Source of the DNA: Dryococelus australis
Taxonomy: Eukaryota; Arthropoda; Insecta; Phasmatodea; Phasmatidae
Direction: 5' to 3'
Length of the DNA: 64,000 bases
Assembly: GCA_029891345.1 (NCBI GenBank)
Contig: CM057000.1
Span: forward strand, 140,414,163-140,478,162
Position numbers and translations under genes: made by a program. Every line of letters begins with the position of its first letter. Position 1 is the first letter of the stretch. A model generated the notes under the pieces. The model was not told the origin of the DNA and searched no databases. It worked only from the letters and a program-made list of their open reading frames with translations. Shown in pieces: positions 1-10,806 of this stretch.

Positions 1-123
1 CCCAACCACCGCCTTTTACTATCACAACAATCAACCAATAAACAGTTGATACTGTATGAGAATATATAAGACTGTGAAGTCAAGACTACAGCTCACTTAA
101 CTCGCGAATTTCTCGGGTCACTA
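1..123. mobile_element. hM-D MITE, right half, cut by window edge
   Basis: The sequence matches the right half of the complete hM-D copy at 35,328-35,600 (same CCAAT-containing core, same 'GACTGTGAA' stretch) and ends in the terminal inverted repeat, read outward as CGCGAATTTCTCGGGTCACTA. The left half lies outside the window. Family assignment rests on visual similarity only. Confidence 0.7.
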
Positions 124-1200
124 CTAATAAGTGACCTGTATTGTGCTCCTGTCCTTACCAGCTCCAAGGAAGAGTAGATCCGGAAGAACTTCCATCGCCC
201 TAGAGAAGGGTCGAGGCAGTGCAGTGGGGCGGTTTATGCATCAGTCCGTCCTTCGAAAGTTAAAGTTTGGTAAATATTTCACTGATGGGCAAATAGAAAA
301 TAAAGTTGCTCAGAGATTTGTTGAACATCACGTGACCGCTGAACGGACGGACCACTAACGGATGACTCTGAATATTGTGGGTCCAGCCTAAGTCTGCGAT
401 TACCTGCGGAGATCAGACGTACCTCGATCCCCCTGCCCACTGGGAAGCCATCTTCACAAATAATTGCATGAATGGCAAGTGCTTGGGTGGCGTTAAAAGA
501 ACTGGACATTTTTCTTTTGCTCTTACTAATGTTGCATGAACCACCAAGAGTGTATAGTAAATTTAGACTGTAAGTGCGTGGTTACTAAGGAATATCTCTG
601 GGAGGTGCAATTGATGTGGACAATTTTGGGACGAAACGCAATGATCTACAAAATAAAAGTTCAGGAATAAGACATTCTTATTTGGGGTTCTTAAAATTTT
701 TAAGTGAATTATCATGTGAAAGTCTGTGTCTGAAATCCAGATAAATGGTTATGTATGGAAAGAATATTAAAGCAGGAAAGCAGGCAAGATCCATCTTCAC
801 TCTCTGTGCAGCAAGGCTTTGCTGGAATTTGAGACATTGCAACTAGAATATTCAGTGACAATGACTCCAGGTTTGTCACTGCTGTAAATGCATCGGAAGG
901 TGGCGTGGGCTGTGATAAATAGTTCTCCAAATAACTCGTTACAACGTTAATAACAGGATGCCGATTATCACAGTCGATGAAAAACATGATTTGCACCCTC
1001 TTTTTATACAGGTTGTCCGCAATGAAACATCCTTATTTCGTTAGGTTCTTGGGAGTGAAAGAATTGAAATGTGAGCAATTTGTTGATGCACATGAGTAGC
1101 AAATCATTTCAAGTTTTTCGGAGAAAATCAGGGTAATTCTACGTGAGCTCCTTTGGTGACATGCAGTAATTTCTCGTCTGTACTAGATTTCCGTCCATGA
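124..1200. other. unassigned intergenic DNA
   Basis: Short open frames of at most 100 codons are present, but none resembles a known protein or has convincing splice context. No repeat shared with the rest of the window was recognised. Confidence 0.4.
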
Positions 1201-1903
1201 CTGCACTGATAAAAATTTCCGTATATTTATGGAATGTTTTACAGAAATGTACATTGTATATACGGAAAGGCAATCCGTAATGACCGAAAACGGAGTTAAG
1301 TCCGTAAATACAAAATACAGAAAGTCTCTGTATTCCCTTTGGCTTCGAGTTATGGCGACAAATAATGCCGATTCTACACGAAGCTTTCTTTGCTACTGTA
1401 ACAAGAAAATTATCGTTTCTGTGGCAGTTAAGGTTATCCACGTGACTACGACCTATTCTTTCAAAAATTAAAAAATAGCATCAGGCATCTGTAACATTTG
1501 GCAACATTAAAAAATACACTAAATTTAAGAGAAACTTAATTTTTGCTTTCGCCTTTCGAATAGAAATATAAAAGTTATACCATGATTATGCTGTGAGAGT
1601 TGTAGGTGAATGGTTAGAGTCGAGGATAGGCAATCCAGTGACTCGGGTTGAAACCTTGCTTAAGTACGAAATATTTTTACTTTTTTAATATAATTTTGTA
1701 TACATGGTAGAACATCCAAATAACGAAAATTAAAGACATTTTCATTATCTATTTTTATTTTAAATGGAAAGTACAGAAAACTAATTCGGAAATCAACGAA
1801 GAGGTTCTGTGAAATTTGCGGAAAGTCCGTTTCTTAAAATCAATGTGTCCGTAATTTTACGGAGAGTTTACGGACACTTCTGGATAAATTTTTACCAGCA
1901 CTT
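1201..1903. mobile_element. probable TIR element with internal tRNA-like sequence
   Basis: The two ends are imperfect inverted repeats: left GCACTGATAAAAATTTCCG, right (reverse complement) GTGCTGGTAAAAATTTATCC. Both arms are rich in TCCGTAA/TTACGGA motifs. A tRNA-like stretch (about 1,598-1,662) sits inside, with an A-box-like GTAGGTGAATGGTTAGAG and a B-box-like GGGTTGAAACC. It is followed by an A/T-rich tract much like the one after the tRNA-like core of the element at 58,221-59,051. Exact ends and target duplication are not resolved. Confidence 0.4.
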
Positions 1904-2196
1904 TTCTGTAAAATGAAGGAAATTTTTTTTAACAGGGTGGAGTAACGGTGCGGATTGCTTCCACAATCCTGAAACTGAAGTATTCGCACTTCCGTGGTGT
2001 AAAGCTGCACCAGGAACATGAAAGGTGGCTTCGTCGGAAAGCATAACCTTGGTTAGACAGTCGTTGTCTCTGTCGATTCGCTCCAGCACCTCGCAGGGAA
2101 ACTGGTATCGCCATGGTTTGTCTTCTGGTGTCAGCTCCTGCAGAATCTGCGCCTTGTAGACATACAGACGCAACCGCTTTCGAAGCACCTTATGGA

Positions 2197-2491
2197 TATG
2201 GGCAACCGCATTTCGCAAAAATATTTCACGACCAGTTGTATTTCATAATACTTTAGCTCAGATCCACTTTTGGGATTGGGTGATCTAGGTGTCATGCGTC
2301 TTAGGTGACTGCCCCTCGAATCAGAGACGTACAGTATCGGAGTAACTTGAATCTCGATTGGCCGGGCAACTAAGAAAACGTCTTCTCACAGACATACTCC
2401 ACCAATAAGCAAAAGGGAACAGTTGGTGTGCTCGCAGGGCATTTAAATCTAGCATGTGCGGAAATATTTTCGCGAAATTCGGGTGTCCCTA
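2197..2491. mobile_element. hM-C MITE inside the transposase relic
   Basis: A 295-bp element. Right terminus (outward to inward) TAGGGACACCCGAATTTCGC; left terminus TATGGGCAACCGCATTTCGC. Flanked by an exact 8-bp duplication CTTATGGA (2,189-2,196 and 2,492-2,499). It carries no coding capacity. The length of the duplication and the TAGGG ends fit a non-autonomous hAT-like element; the superfamily is inferred. Confidence 0.9.
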
Positions 2492-2746
2492 CTTATGGAT
2501 AGTCTCTTGTGGCATCTGCAGTTCCCGGGAAGCCTGGCGAACTGACTCCCTCGGGCTGCGGGAGAATGCTTGCCTCGTGTTCTCAACGTGTTCGTTGGAA
2601 ATACGTTTCCAGCCTCCGCCTGTGCCTTTCAAAACATTTCCCGTGGCCAGAAACTTGCGGTGCCATTCCTCAATCCTCTTGGCACCAACTCGTCGAAACT
2701 CCCTTCGCACCCTCACGATAAACTTACACTCTGAAAACCTTACAAC

Positions 2747-3129
2747 CATACACTAAAGGAGAGGTGGACCACTTATCCGTCTTCTGCGCATGTACCCAAC
2801 ATTGACCTACCCCAAAGGAACACAACTGTCAGAGTCACGTGGTCAACAGCGATGAAAGGGTTCGTTTATGTCTTAATTTTTAAATGACAAGCACGATTAT
2901 ATAAATAAAATGCTTAAACCAATTCGAATTTAAACGAAATTCATTACAAATTGTTTAGAGAACGTACACATACATCTCAACGCATTCGTTTACAAATCAG
3001 TATTCTAACCTTAAATCCAAACCATGCCGTTTTCGCTAGACGTGTTGGCAGAAAAGCAGTTAAATGTTGGGACATGGAGATTGGTTTTGCGCAGCCAGCG
3101 AGATCGGTCTACCTCATCTTTAGTCTATG
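2747..3129. mobile_element. MITE family G, copy 1
   Basis: A 383-bp element. Left end CATACACTAAAGGAGAGGTG; right end, reverse complement, CATAGACTAAAGATGAGGTA. Exact 8-bp target duplication CTTACAAC at 2,739-2,746 and 3,130-3,137. It splits the N-terminus of the transposase relic. The reverse-oriented second copy is at 15,788-16,183. Confidence 0.9.
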
Positions 3130-3417
3130 CTTACAACTACCTGCGCTTTTTGCTGAACCGACGCCATCTTGGCGTAAACAAACTGCAGCTCTCCAGGCGG
3201 CAGTCGAGAGAAGTGGGAAAAATTTAGGCTGTAATTTGAACACCTACAGAACGTAGAAGAACGGGCACAACTGAGAAAAATTAATTTACCGATTTTTGCA
3301 ACACATCTCAAATCATGGCATTTCACTGTGGACATCCAGTATATATTAATAGGTATTATCTGTATTGACCAAAAACAAAATAAGCTGAAAATAATTTTGG
3401 TTAATTTTGTTTGTAGA

Positions 3418-3653
3418 GACCATTCACGGTAAAGTGAGCACTTATTAAGGACCTGCAAAAATTTTCCTTTCAGCGAATGTATATCTTCCCGCCACTCTTT
3501 AATATAAACATTGTCATGTAAGTATTAAATACAGTGTTTATATTTCACTAGTCTCAAAAATAAACGCCTAGCGCTGAAAAAAAAAAATTCATTAATGATT
3601 AATGCCTGATGGGAGAGCTTAAAAAAAGGGGCTCACTTTAACCGTGAATAGCC
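3418..3653. mobile_element. TA-A MITE, short form
   Basis: Ends are inverted repeats of the family terminus GGCTGTTCACGGTAAAGTGA (left GACCATTCACGGTAAAGTGA; right, reverse complement, GGCTATTCACGGTTAAAGTG). The interior is non-coding. A short TA-rich tract follows at 3,654-3,672. Confidence 0.75.
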
Positions 3654-3685
3654 TATTATATATATATACATAGATATAGTGAAAT

Positions 3686-3907
3686 GAAGAGATTTGTACG
3701 GCTCTTAACATCGAGGTAATGCGAGCCGATGAGGGTGAATGATATGAGTATGGAGTGATATGAGTGAATGATATGAGTATGCCGCCGTCAACGGCATCGT
3801 CCGGCACGATCTCTACATGCGAAAATCCTGAGTGACCCGGCCGGTGATTGAACCCGAATCGCCCTTGTCGGAGGCGAGCAGGCTAACCGCTCAGCCACCG
3901 TGGCCCC
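3686..3907 (-). mobile_element. tRNA-derived SINE (SINE-E), near full length
   Basis: Read on the minus strand: a tRNA-like head (A box about GTGGCTGAGCGGTTAG, B-box-like GGTTCAATC) at the right edge, then a body with the diagnostic GTGCCGGACGATGCCG, ending near GGTTCTCATCGGCTCG...AAATCTCT. The A and B boxes suggest the parent copies used an internal pol III promoter. It has no protein-coding capacity, although it creates spurious open frames. Confidence 0.85.
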
Positions 3908-6800
3908 TTGGGTACATATAGATTGCAAATCATCATTGGATTTTTACTAGTTACCCGTGAAAATATATCACCATGTCCTCTCTTTTTGTATTCTGGGAAA
4001 GTATCCGATTTTTCCCCCCCTTGGCTGTATATAGGAGCTACTCGTATATTCATGCTACGGTCACATCGCCACCACCAGTTCGCCTTTTGAACGGAGGTTC
4101 CTAACTTCCAGTGGCTCGGAGCTGTTTCTGCCTTATGGAAACCTCGGCCCTCCTGCGCGCGTCGTTCCTGAATTAAACAAGCCCCGAAGGAGACATCATG
4201 CAGAGCCGCTCCACGTTTACCCGAGGTTTAAATTGAAAACCGCCACGGATCGGTTTCGCGTCACTCGAGGGCGACTGCCTCGGAATTGAAACCGAGATGG
4301 AAGTCAATTGGACATTATGGAAATCTGGCAGAGGGGGTGGGTGGACTTGGCTTTGGAGGGGGGGGGGGAGAGGGTTGTGAAGAGACTGCATCGCAGCCCT
4401 GGCGTGAATCAAAAGGTAATTTGATCCCGCCCGGGGCAGGTGGGTGTGGTATGGGGTGTGGCGGGGCAGCGCGTTATAAACAGCGAGGGGTTGTGGGGGT
4501 TCCAAGGGGGGGGGGGGGGTTTGGAAATGTTTGGAGGGATGTTGTACACAACCACTGCGGGAAAATTGGCGCTAACTCAAAGGCGTGGAGTGGGAGGATC
4601 CCGGGCCAGGAAAATGTCGCCATGCTTGTAATACACCGGACGAGTAAAGGGCACGCAGCAACAACCCTCTTTCGAAATCCCTCTCCAAATTACCCACCCC
4701 GTTTCCATGGGGGAACTGAGGAAATAGGGAGCTGCCTGGGCAATTAGTTAGTCCTTCATTCCCGCTTGCCAAATCACAGAAACGACGCGTTACTCGCCTT
4801 GAGACTCTCCGACAATACTACGTTAATTTGGGAAACAATTCCAACTCCCTTGAAAATATTTTTCTAACGTGTTTTACTGTCTGTTTGCGAGATTTTCTCC
4901 TTGCCCCGAACTCCAAGGCGGGAAATAAGTTAAGCTAGAAAAAAATTGTTTAAGCGATGATTCATTTATTAAACAACACAACATGAAACATAGAAAATAA
5001 AATCAGTGTTTAAAATTTAAGCAGAATTAATGTGAACGTATTGAGAGAAAGGAAGAGTAGGAGAATTTTTTCGTTCGGATAGAGAAGGAACAAAAATATT
5101 CCTGTCATATCTGAAGTTGAGAGATTAAACTTGTTAGACTGAAACCTATATTTGTAGATTTCAGTTCATTTTAGATTAACATAAGTAAGTGAATAACCTG
5201 GTTTGTAAATGGGGAAGTAAAAACATTACGATACCTTACACTCCGAAAGCCTTCTGTCATGTAGTCCAAAGAGTGTCACGTTTCCAAAACATGGTGTACA
5301 CAATTTTCTCAAAAGTTAGTGGGCTAAACTAAGTTCGTTAAGGGATGGAAGTCCTGATTAAATATAAGAGTTAATTAAAATTTCCTAATTTATTTATAAT
5401 AACTACAAACAAGATTCTCTGGACGCAAAATCTCAAAATAAATTTATATCACTTGCTGTTTACAATTAATTACTTCAATCAATACAATTTACAATTACCA
5501 CAAAGAAAATAACACAGCAAATGATTAAAAATCAGTCCAAATAGACAGTGTGTCAAAATCTACTCAATTATCTTATCAATTATATGTCCATATCTGACAG
5601 TTCCAATATTTACCACAAAGTACGTATCAAATGATAATCAGTCCCTCCCCCCCCCTTTTTCTCAGTTTAATCCAGTTCGCACCAGTCCGCAATGTTCAAG
5701 AGTTCTCCGAGCGCCCTCATGCACAGTAGCTTTCACTCATCGGGTTCCACGCCCTCTCGTCCATTCACACCACGAACATCTCGTCCGCCGTCGTCTCGCA
5801 ATCTCCCGTCATAGCCCGTCCCTCGCCGTTACTTACTTCGCCCCCGCACTCAGCCAGATTGCATTCTCAAAAGACTGTCAGTCATTAGACCGCTGCAATA
5901 TTGATAGCGTCGTAGCCCAGAAATTCCTCTAAACGCCGCGTTGCGTCAAGCGCAATAATTCCCAGAATATTCTTGCGCGTCCTCTACTCTTGTCGGCTTC
6001 TCCAGCAGGGGTGAGGAGGAGGGTATGTGACGCCAGCTACGTTACCGCTGTCAGTCATTCCGTCGGCTTCCTGGGGGAGGGGGGATATGGCGACGAGGCA
6101 GCGAGTGGTTCTTCCTTGGGTAGGAGAGGCTGGAGCTTGCCCCCGCACGCACACACAAACACACACATACACAGAGAACAGAGCTCATGACCGGTGAAAG
6201 CTGCAGCGCATAACAGTACCATATCTACTTACCTTAGGCTCAAGATGCAGGATGATTAGTTATCCAGTTTGTATGTAAGTTTTCTACGTTTCTACTATTC
6301 CTTAATTAAGTACGTTTTAAACAATTTTCCTTCCATTGCATTTACCTCACCACAATATCCATCGTTTAAGCTTACTATGGACTAGTTTTATATTAATGTT
6401 TCTAGCTTAAGATACGAAAGTTGGATTTTTTTTTTTTTTTTTTTTAGTTTTTACCCGTCTTTGAATTTTTTTATATTAATTTCATTATTGTTATTTCCAT
6501 AATTGAACATAATTGACCCCTTTGTTGAAATTTTTACCTAATGATGTACATCCTGAAAAATATAAAAATATAGTGCGCCACTATGCGTTACCAGATTTAA
6601 CTCACTATTTACATTTTCTTTAAAGTATTTTACTTAATTTTGAGTGATTTCTAAAAAGGGTTAAGCTATTTTCAGTTAACTTTGTTTGTGTTTATCGTGT
6701 CCATTGCTAGTTACATAACCTCACATAAGCGCAACTAAACGTATGGAATCGCGTTTCATCTGCACGTGTAGATCAGCACTTATTCTGTTCGCAGCTCGAA
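3908..6800. other. unassigned DNA with G-runs and a GC-rich block
   Basis: Contains G-homopolymer tracts (about 4,359-4,370 and 4,506-4,520) that generate long glycine-rich open frames with no family likeness. An AT-rich stretch follows (4,930-5,640), then a GC-rich block (5,640-6,180) with pyrimidine-rich clusters and a short CA-rich tract (6,150-6,175). A T-homopolymer lies at 6,427-6,446. No gene was recognised. Confidence 0.4.
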
Positions 6801-6805
6801 CTTAA

Positions 6806-7037
6806 AGGCGCCTGGCGTTGTAGTGGTTACACGACTCGCCTCCCGGCGGGGTCACACCCGGATCTACACATGTGGGAATCGTGCCGGACTATGCCGCTGG
6901 TCAGCGGATCTCCTCGGGGATTTCCCGTTTCCCCCGCCCTTGCATTCCGGCACTGCTCCTTACTCACCTTGTTTCGCCCTCATATATAGACACCCAAATA
7001 TCTTCACTCACTTCAATTAAACTGCATAATCTAATCT
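6806..7037 (+). mobile_element. SINE-E copy, diverged head
   Basis: Plus-oriented copy. The head keeps GTAGTGGTTA and CTCGCCTCC, but the region around the B box is shortened. The body retains GTGGGAATCGTGCCGGAC, TCTCCTCGGGGAT and the tail CATTCCGGCACTGCTCC...TCTTCACTCACTT. Confidence 0.8.
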
Positions 7038-7098
7038 AATAATATATGCCCCGCGTGTACCCGCCTATCGAGTTATTGGTACTTAACTCCACGTACAT

Positions 7099-7522
7099 CT
7101 GAATGTTGTCCACCATAAAGTGAGCACTTTTGAAATAAACATTAGAAAAATGTCACTGCCACTGTCTGCAAATATTTTTATGGGTGCACTGAGTGATATT
7201 CGCCCAGTAATGTTGGTAACGATGGATAGAAAATATTTCCATATATTAACGTCGAATAAAGTATTAGGCAACCATCTCTGATGTCATAATTTATTTCTTT
7301 GGCTTTCTGTGTTTTTTTAATGCATCGTAGTATAAAAATGAGCAGTTTTGTAAAATATTTACTTTCCTAATAATTTCACAGTTTCACGTGACCGACGTAT
7401 AAATAAAGCATTGGGGCCCGTGGCAATGTTAATTTTACATAAGGCGGAAGAAGACACAACGTGCATACAAGTAGATCTTAAGCAGGGCTTTCAAAACTGA
7501 TCATTTTACCGTAAATGATGTA
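7099..7522. mobile_element. TA-A MITE, long form
   Basis: The left end CCACCATAAAGTGAGCACTT and the degenerate right end (...TGATCATTTTACCGTAAATG) face each other. Interior motifs shared with other long copies include GTCACTGCC, GGCGCACTGAG-like and AGTAGATCTTAAGCAGGGCT. Confidence 0.7.
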
Positions 7523-7664
7523 TAATTACGCGTGCGAGTACGGTGGTAATTTCGATTTTTTTTTGCGAATAAAAATATTTCATTGGCATGGTAATATCAA
7601 GTGCTAAGTCCCAGCACAAAGTAAATAAATACACAGAGATGTGGCGGTTCGTTTCATCCTCTTG

Positions 7665-7780
7665 ATTGGCTGCGCGAGGCTTTCGGAATGGACCTCGTGT
7701 CTGATTGGCTAGCGCGTACTTCGAAAGGTCCCCAATTGGCTGGGCTGCCAGCTGGCAATAAGTTACCAGGGACTGATTGG
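7665..7780. promoter_or_regulatory. cluster of four ATTGG (inverted CCAAT) boxes
   Basis: ATTGG occurs at 7,665-7,669, 7,704-7,708, 7,735-7,739 and 7,776-7,780, spaced 39, 31 and 41 bp, mostly in the context GATTGGCT. The spacing resembles NF-Y-type promoter arrays. Downstream (from 7,864) there is only a 70-codon open frame without family likeness. Because many MITEs in this window also carry such boxes, this may be an unrecognised repeat rather than a promoter. Confidence 0.3.
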
Positions 7781-8423
7781 CTTTCCAAGATGTTGCTGAC
7801 TACAGACGCCATTTTGCTTGCGTTTGAGACTGCAGCTCGGCACCTGTGGCGTTTATTTCGTAGATGAAAAGCAAGGAATGCTTACCCTATACGTACTGGA
7901 AAATGGAATCCGATTCGAGAAACAGAGTGTTAACGCCTGTACTGTACACGCATAGTGCTGCTATCTTGTATTTATTTCCACAAACGGGAACGACTAGTGA
8001 TGAATCGATATCGAACTCGCAAGCAAGAACACGCCACACGCTCGAGCTCACCAACTGCGTTGCTTCAGCAGGGTAAACATCGTTCTGTTTGCGTCCTCCA
8101 GTCCTACATTTTCCCTTGGAAAGTGTTCGGGAAAACGAGAGTTTTCTTATAATTTGTAATATGTTCTCTAAATTATATTCAGCTTATTATTTGTACAATC
8201 ATTTCGTTTACATTTTTATTAGGTATTATAAAACTGTAACTACACGTGGCGGGTAAGCAAAGATGGAAGTTGCTGTTGTTAGTAGAAATTACTTATCCTG
8301 TAAAAAAAAAAAACACACTACACGCCACTGGGGAAAAGCGCCTGATTCACCTCTGTATTGTTAAACGCTCTTTGGCCCTGGGTTCCGTGATTTAGGGTTG
8401 ACGCATGTATGCAGCCAAACAGA

Positions 8424-8650
8424 CGTTAAGGGTCCCGCCTGCCGGCATCGTTTTTTTTCCATCCTCGGCCGAGACATGCGGGAGCTATAAGGGTCGCACT
8501 GGCACGCGCTACACCAGAGCCATCGCCGCTACGCGCAGGGATCCGATGTTCTCGCAACACTGCTTGTACCTATTGGGACTTTCAGCGGCGACCCTATAGT
8601 TTTATTGATGAAAAGTCTGCAGCAATGTTCAATACAGGCTCCTATCGTAG
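8424..8650. repeat. dispersed repeat Q, copy 1
   Basis: Shares an ordered set of motifs (CCCGCCT, CATCGCCGCTA, GTTCTCG, TATGGGAC/TATTGGGAC, AATGTTCAATACAGG-like) with 57,908-58,115. A shorter likeness occurs near 25,528-25,600 (GGCGCCCGTCTACCTGGCG). Type of element unknown. Confidence 0.35.
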
Positions 8651-9035
8651 TTCGACTCGTGTCCGGCTAGTATGTTTTAAGATACGTATATTGGAGGCCA
8701 CCAAAATAATATTTACAGTGTGAGTGGTAACTTTAAAGTACCATTAATTCCTCGTCTGGGATATGATGTCATTTCGAAGGTAAACATACTGGTGGAACGT
8801 TTAATGTTTCAGTAGAAAAAAAAACAGGAAGATTATAGCCTACACCTTTAGATATATCATGCAGCAGACAAATATCTAACCTATGAATGCGTAACAATAT
8901 AAAAATGTATATAAAATTAAATATAATGTTTCGAGACGTTTTACTCCATTCGGATCCATGTCTGCACGATTGCATAAATAACGCTCATGAACGTTATTTC
9001 TGGTCAGTACGCCACAGTACGAGACTCAGTGCATA

Positions 9036-9215
9036 TAGTCGATTCACAATAATTAGTTCCAACTTTTCTGAAGCCCCGCTAAAGTTCTACTTTCAATATA
9101 TTCCTCCGCCTCATGCTAACAAAGTTAACCGATGCTTAAAAAAAATAATAAACCGCTGGGACAGCCCCCCGCATTCATGCGCACTCAGTATAATCATATT
9201 ATGCATTTGAACTAT
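9036..9215. mobile_element. TA-H MITE, 3'-truncated
   Basis: Begins with a diverged end and the family block CCAACTTTTCTGAAGCC, then AAAGTTCTACTTTC and ATTCCTCCGCCTC. Only the left ~180 bp is present. It abuts the TA-A element that starts at 9,227. Confidence 0.6.
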
Positions 9216-9226
9216 TTATTTCTATG

Positions 9227-9864
9227 GGCTGTTCACGTTAAAGTGAGCACTTTCTAAAGCCATATAATTTGGAATAATAGTCAATAAATTTAGGCCATAG
9301 ACGTTAACGTCTGAGTGTGGTGGAATATAGACACTGTATTTATTACTTACGCGGCAATATTTATTTAAAAATGCGGTTAAATGTAAAAAAAAAAAGATTT
9401 TTTTTTGTAACATTTGAACTTCCGTCATTTTGATGCAATAAGTTTGCATAAGTGTGGATGCCATGGTCAGGTTGCGGAGTACTGAAGCCCTGCCTAATAT
9501 CTACTTATATATGCACGTTGTGTACTCTTCCGCCTTGCGTAAGATTAGCATTGCATCCTTTATTCATGCGTCAGTTAAGTGAAAGTCTGAAATTATTAGA
9601 AAAGTAAACCTGTAACAAATCTAGTTTTTACGATTCGATAAATTTAAAAAAAAATCAGGAAGTGAAAGAAATAATTTTGAATGATCATAACTTGTCACCT
9701 AACACTTTTTATTCGACGTAAGATACGGAACTACTTCCCTTGCATCGTTACCAACTTTACTGGGCGCATTTCATTCAGGACGCCCGTTAAAATATATGCA
9801 GGTTTGGAGAAGTGACGTTTTTCTAAGGTTGATTTCAAAAGTGCTCACTTTATCGTGAACAGCC
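9227..9864. mobile_element. chimeric TA-A element (short-form left, long-form right)
   Basis: Left end GGCTGTTCACGTTAAAGTGA, right end GTGCTCACTTTATCGTGAAC. The left ~250 bp match the short subfamily (as at 53,405-53,635: GACGTTAACGTCTGAGTGTG), whereas the right part matches the long subfamily (CACGTTGTGTACTCTTCCGC, ...GTTACCAACTTTACTGGGCG). The junction is near 9,470. Template switching or insertion of one subfamily into another could explain it. Confidence 0.7.
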
Positions 9865-9867
9865 TTT

Positions 9868-10117
9868 ACAGATGCGAAACCACCGCTTACATCGCCAACT
9901 CCAGCCACACTCTCCAACAAAATGACGTCATTGGCCACCAAGATGTTTGAACGCCGCTCGCCTATCAGCGTCTGGTGATCTATTCCCGTCCAATAGAGAA
10001 ACTTCTGCAGCATGCAGCACACCAATCAGACGCAAAGCTCGTTCCCAGAGCCTCGTGCAGCCAATGAGAGAACATGTGCGCCCACATCAAAGATACCGCC
10101 ACGCTCCTTCGTCTCCA
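9868..10117. repeat. CCAAT-rich dispersed repeat P, copy 1
   Basis: Contains ATTGG/CCAAT motifs in fixed order: GTCATTGGCC, CCGTCCAATAG, CACCAATCAGACG and GCAGCCAATGAGAGA, followed by GCCCACATCAAAG. The same order recurs at 51,058-51,300 and partly at 28,678-28,840. No coding capacity. Probably a MITE of unknown ends. Confidence 0.5.
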
Positions 10118-10120
10118 TTG

Positions 10121-10366
10121 GGGGGGCCGCGGTGGTGTAGTGCTCAGACTACTAGCCTCCTACCGAGGCGAACCGTGCCCGATAACCGGCGGGATCGCAC
10201 GTGGGAATCAGTGCCGGACGATGCCGCTGGCTTTCTCCGGGGTCTCCCGTTTCCCCCGTTCCTTCATTCCCGCCCCGCTCCATACTCATCCCGCTTCATC
10301 CTCATCAGCTCTCAAGACCTCGACGTCAAGAGCATCCCAAATCTCGTCACCTCACTCAAGTCTACC
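10121..10366 (+). mobile_element. SINE-E copy
   Basis: Plus-oriented and near full length: head GGGCCGCGGTGGTGTAGTGC, body GTGCCGGACGATGCCGCTGG, tail CTCTCAAGACCTCGACGTCA...CTCACTCAAG. It directly follows repeat P. Confidence 0.85.
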
Positions 10367-10806
10367 ATTGTGGCAAGGTGGCGAAGCAAGGAATGAAACA
10401 TGTTTATATCACCGCCCGCTTTTTCATCCCCTCAGAAATGCGGCAAGTACTTCTCGAGGCAGAGCAACTGTTAACATTCCACTCGAACACCCTCTTTTTA
10501 GATCTCAATCGATGCCCTCTTTTCCCGTTGACCTAAGGAGGAGTTTTTTGTTAGTCGGAGGGAAGAATTGTTGACAAAAAGCACTGCGCATAGTGTTTTT
10601 AGACTCTCCAATTCTCAGCGTGCCGTCAGTGGTAATTCTTCTTAAATCGTTCAGTGTCCGTGTCCAAGATCGTGGACTCTCCAAGGCTTAGGGTACTCAC
10701 TAAGGCACTTATTTTCGAATGGCAGTAGTATAAATATTTTAGAATAATTTGCTGTATCTACAATACCGTTTAACCAACTTCGGCCAAACTTAGTAAGCCG
10801 AAAGTA

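Larger units (their letters stand above)
1930..3167 (-). pseudogene. DUF4817/mariner-like transposase relic, split by two MITEs
   Basis: Read on the minus strand, the start (ATG at 3,167) gives MASVQQKAQ, typical of the insect DUF4817-plus-transposase family. The frame breaks at a MITE (2,747-3,129), resumes with a helix-turn-helix region (VRREFRR, then WHRKFLATGNV and RQAFSRSPRESVRQASREL), breaks again at a second MITE (2,197-2,491), and resumes with KRLRLYVYKAQILQ and the catalytic-core motif LSDEATFHV. The conserved D of 'SDEA' is visible. Homology is lost near 1,945, so the rest of the catalytic domain is missing. Each break is explained by an insertion with an 8-bp duplication, so the coding frame was intact when the MITEs landed. 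It cannot make a functional transposase now. Confidence 0.8.

Noticed and set aside
4286-4747. 153-codon glycine-rich frame
   Set aside because: Created by G-homopolymers in low-complexity DNA; the opposite strand gives an equally open proline-rich frame.
10074-10574. 166-codon and neighbouring plus-strand frames
   Set aside because: They run through a SINE-E copy and its flanks; similar peptides appear wherever the SINE occurs (for example 57,591-57,832 on the minus strand).
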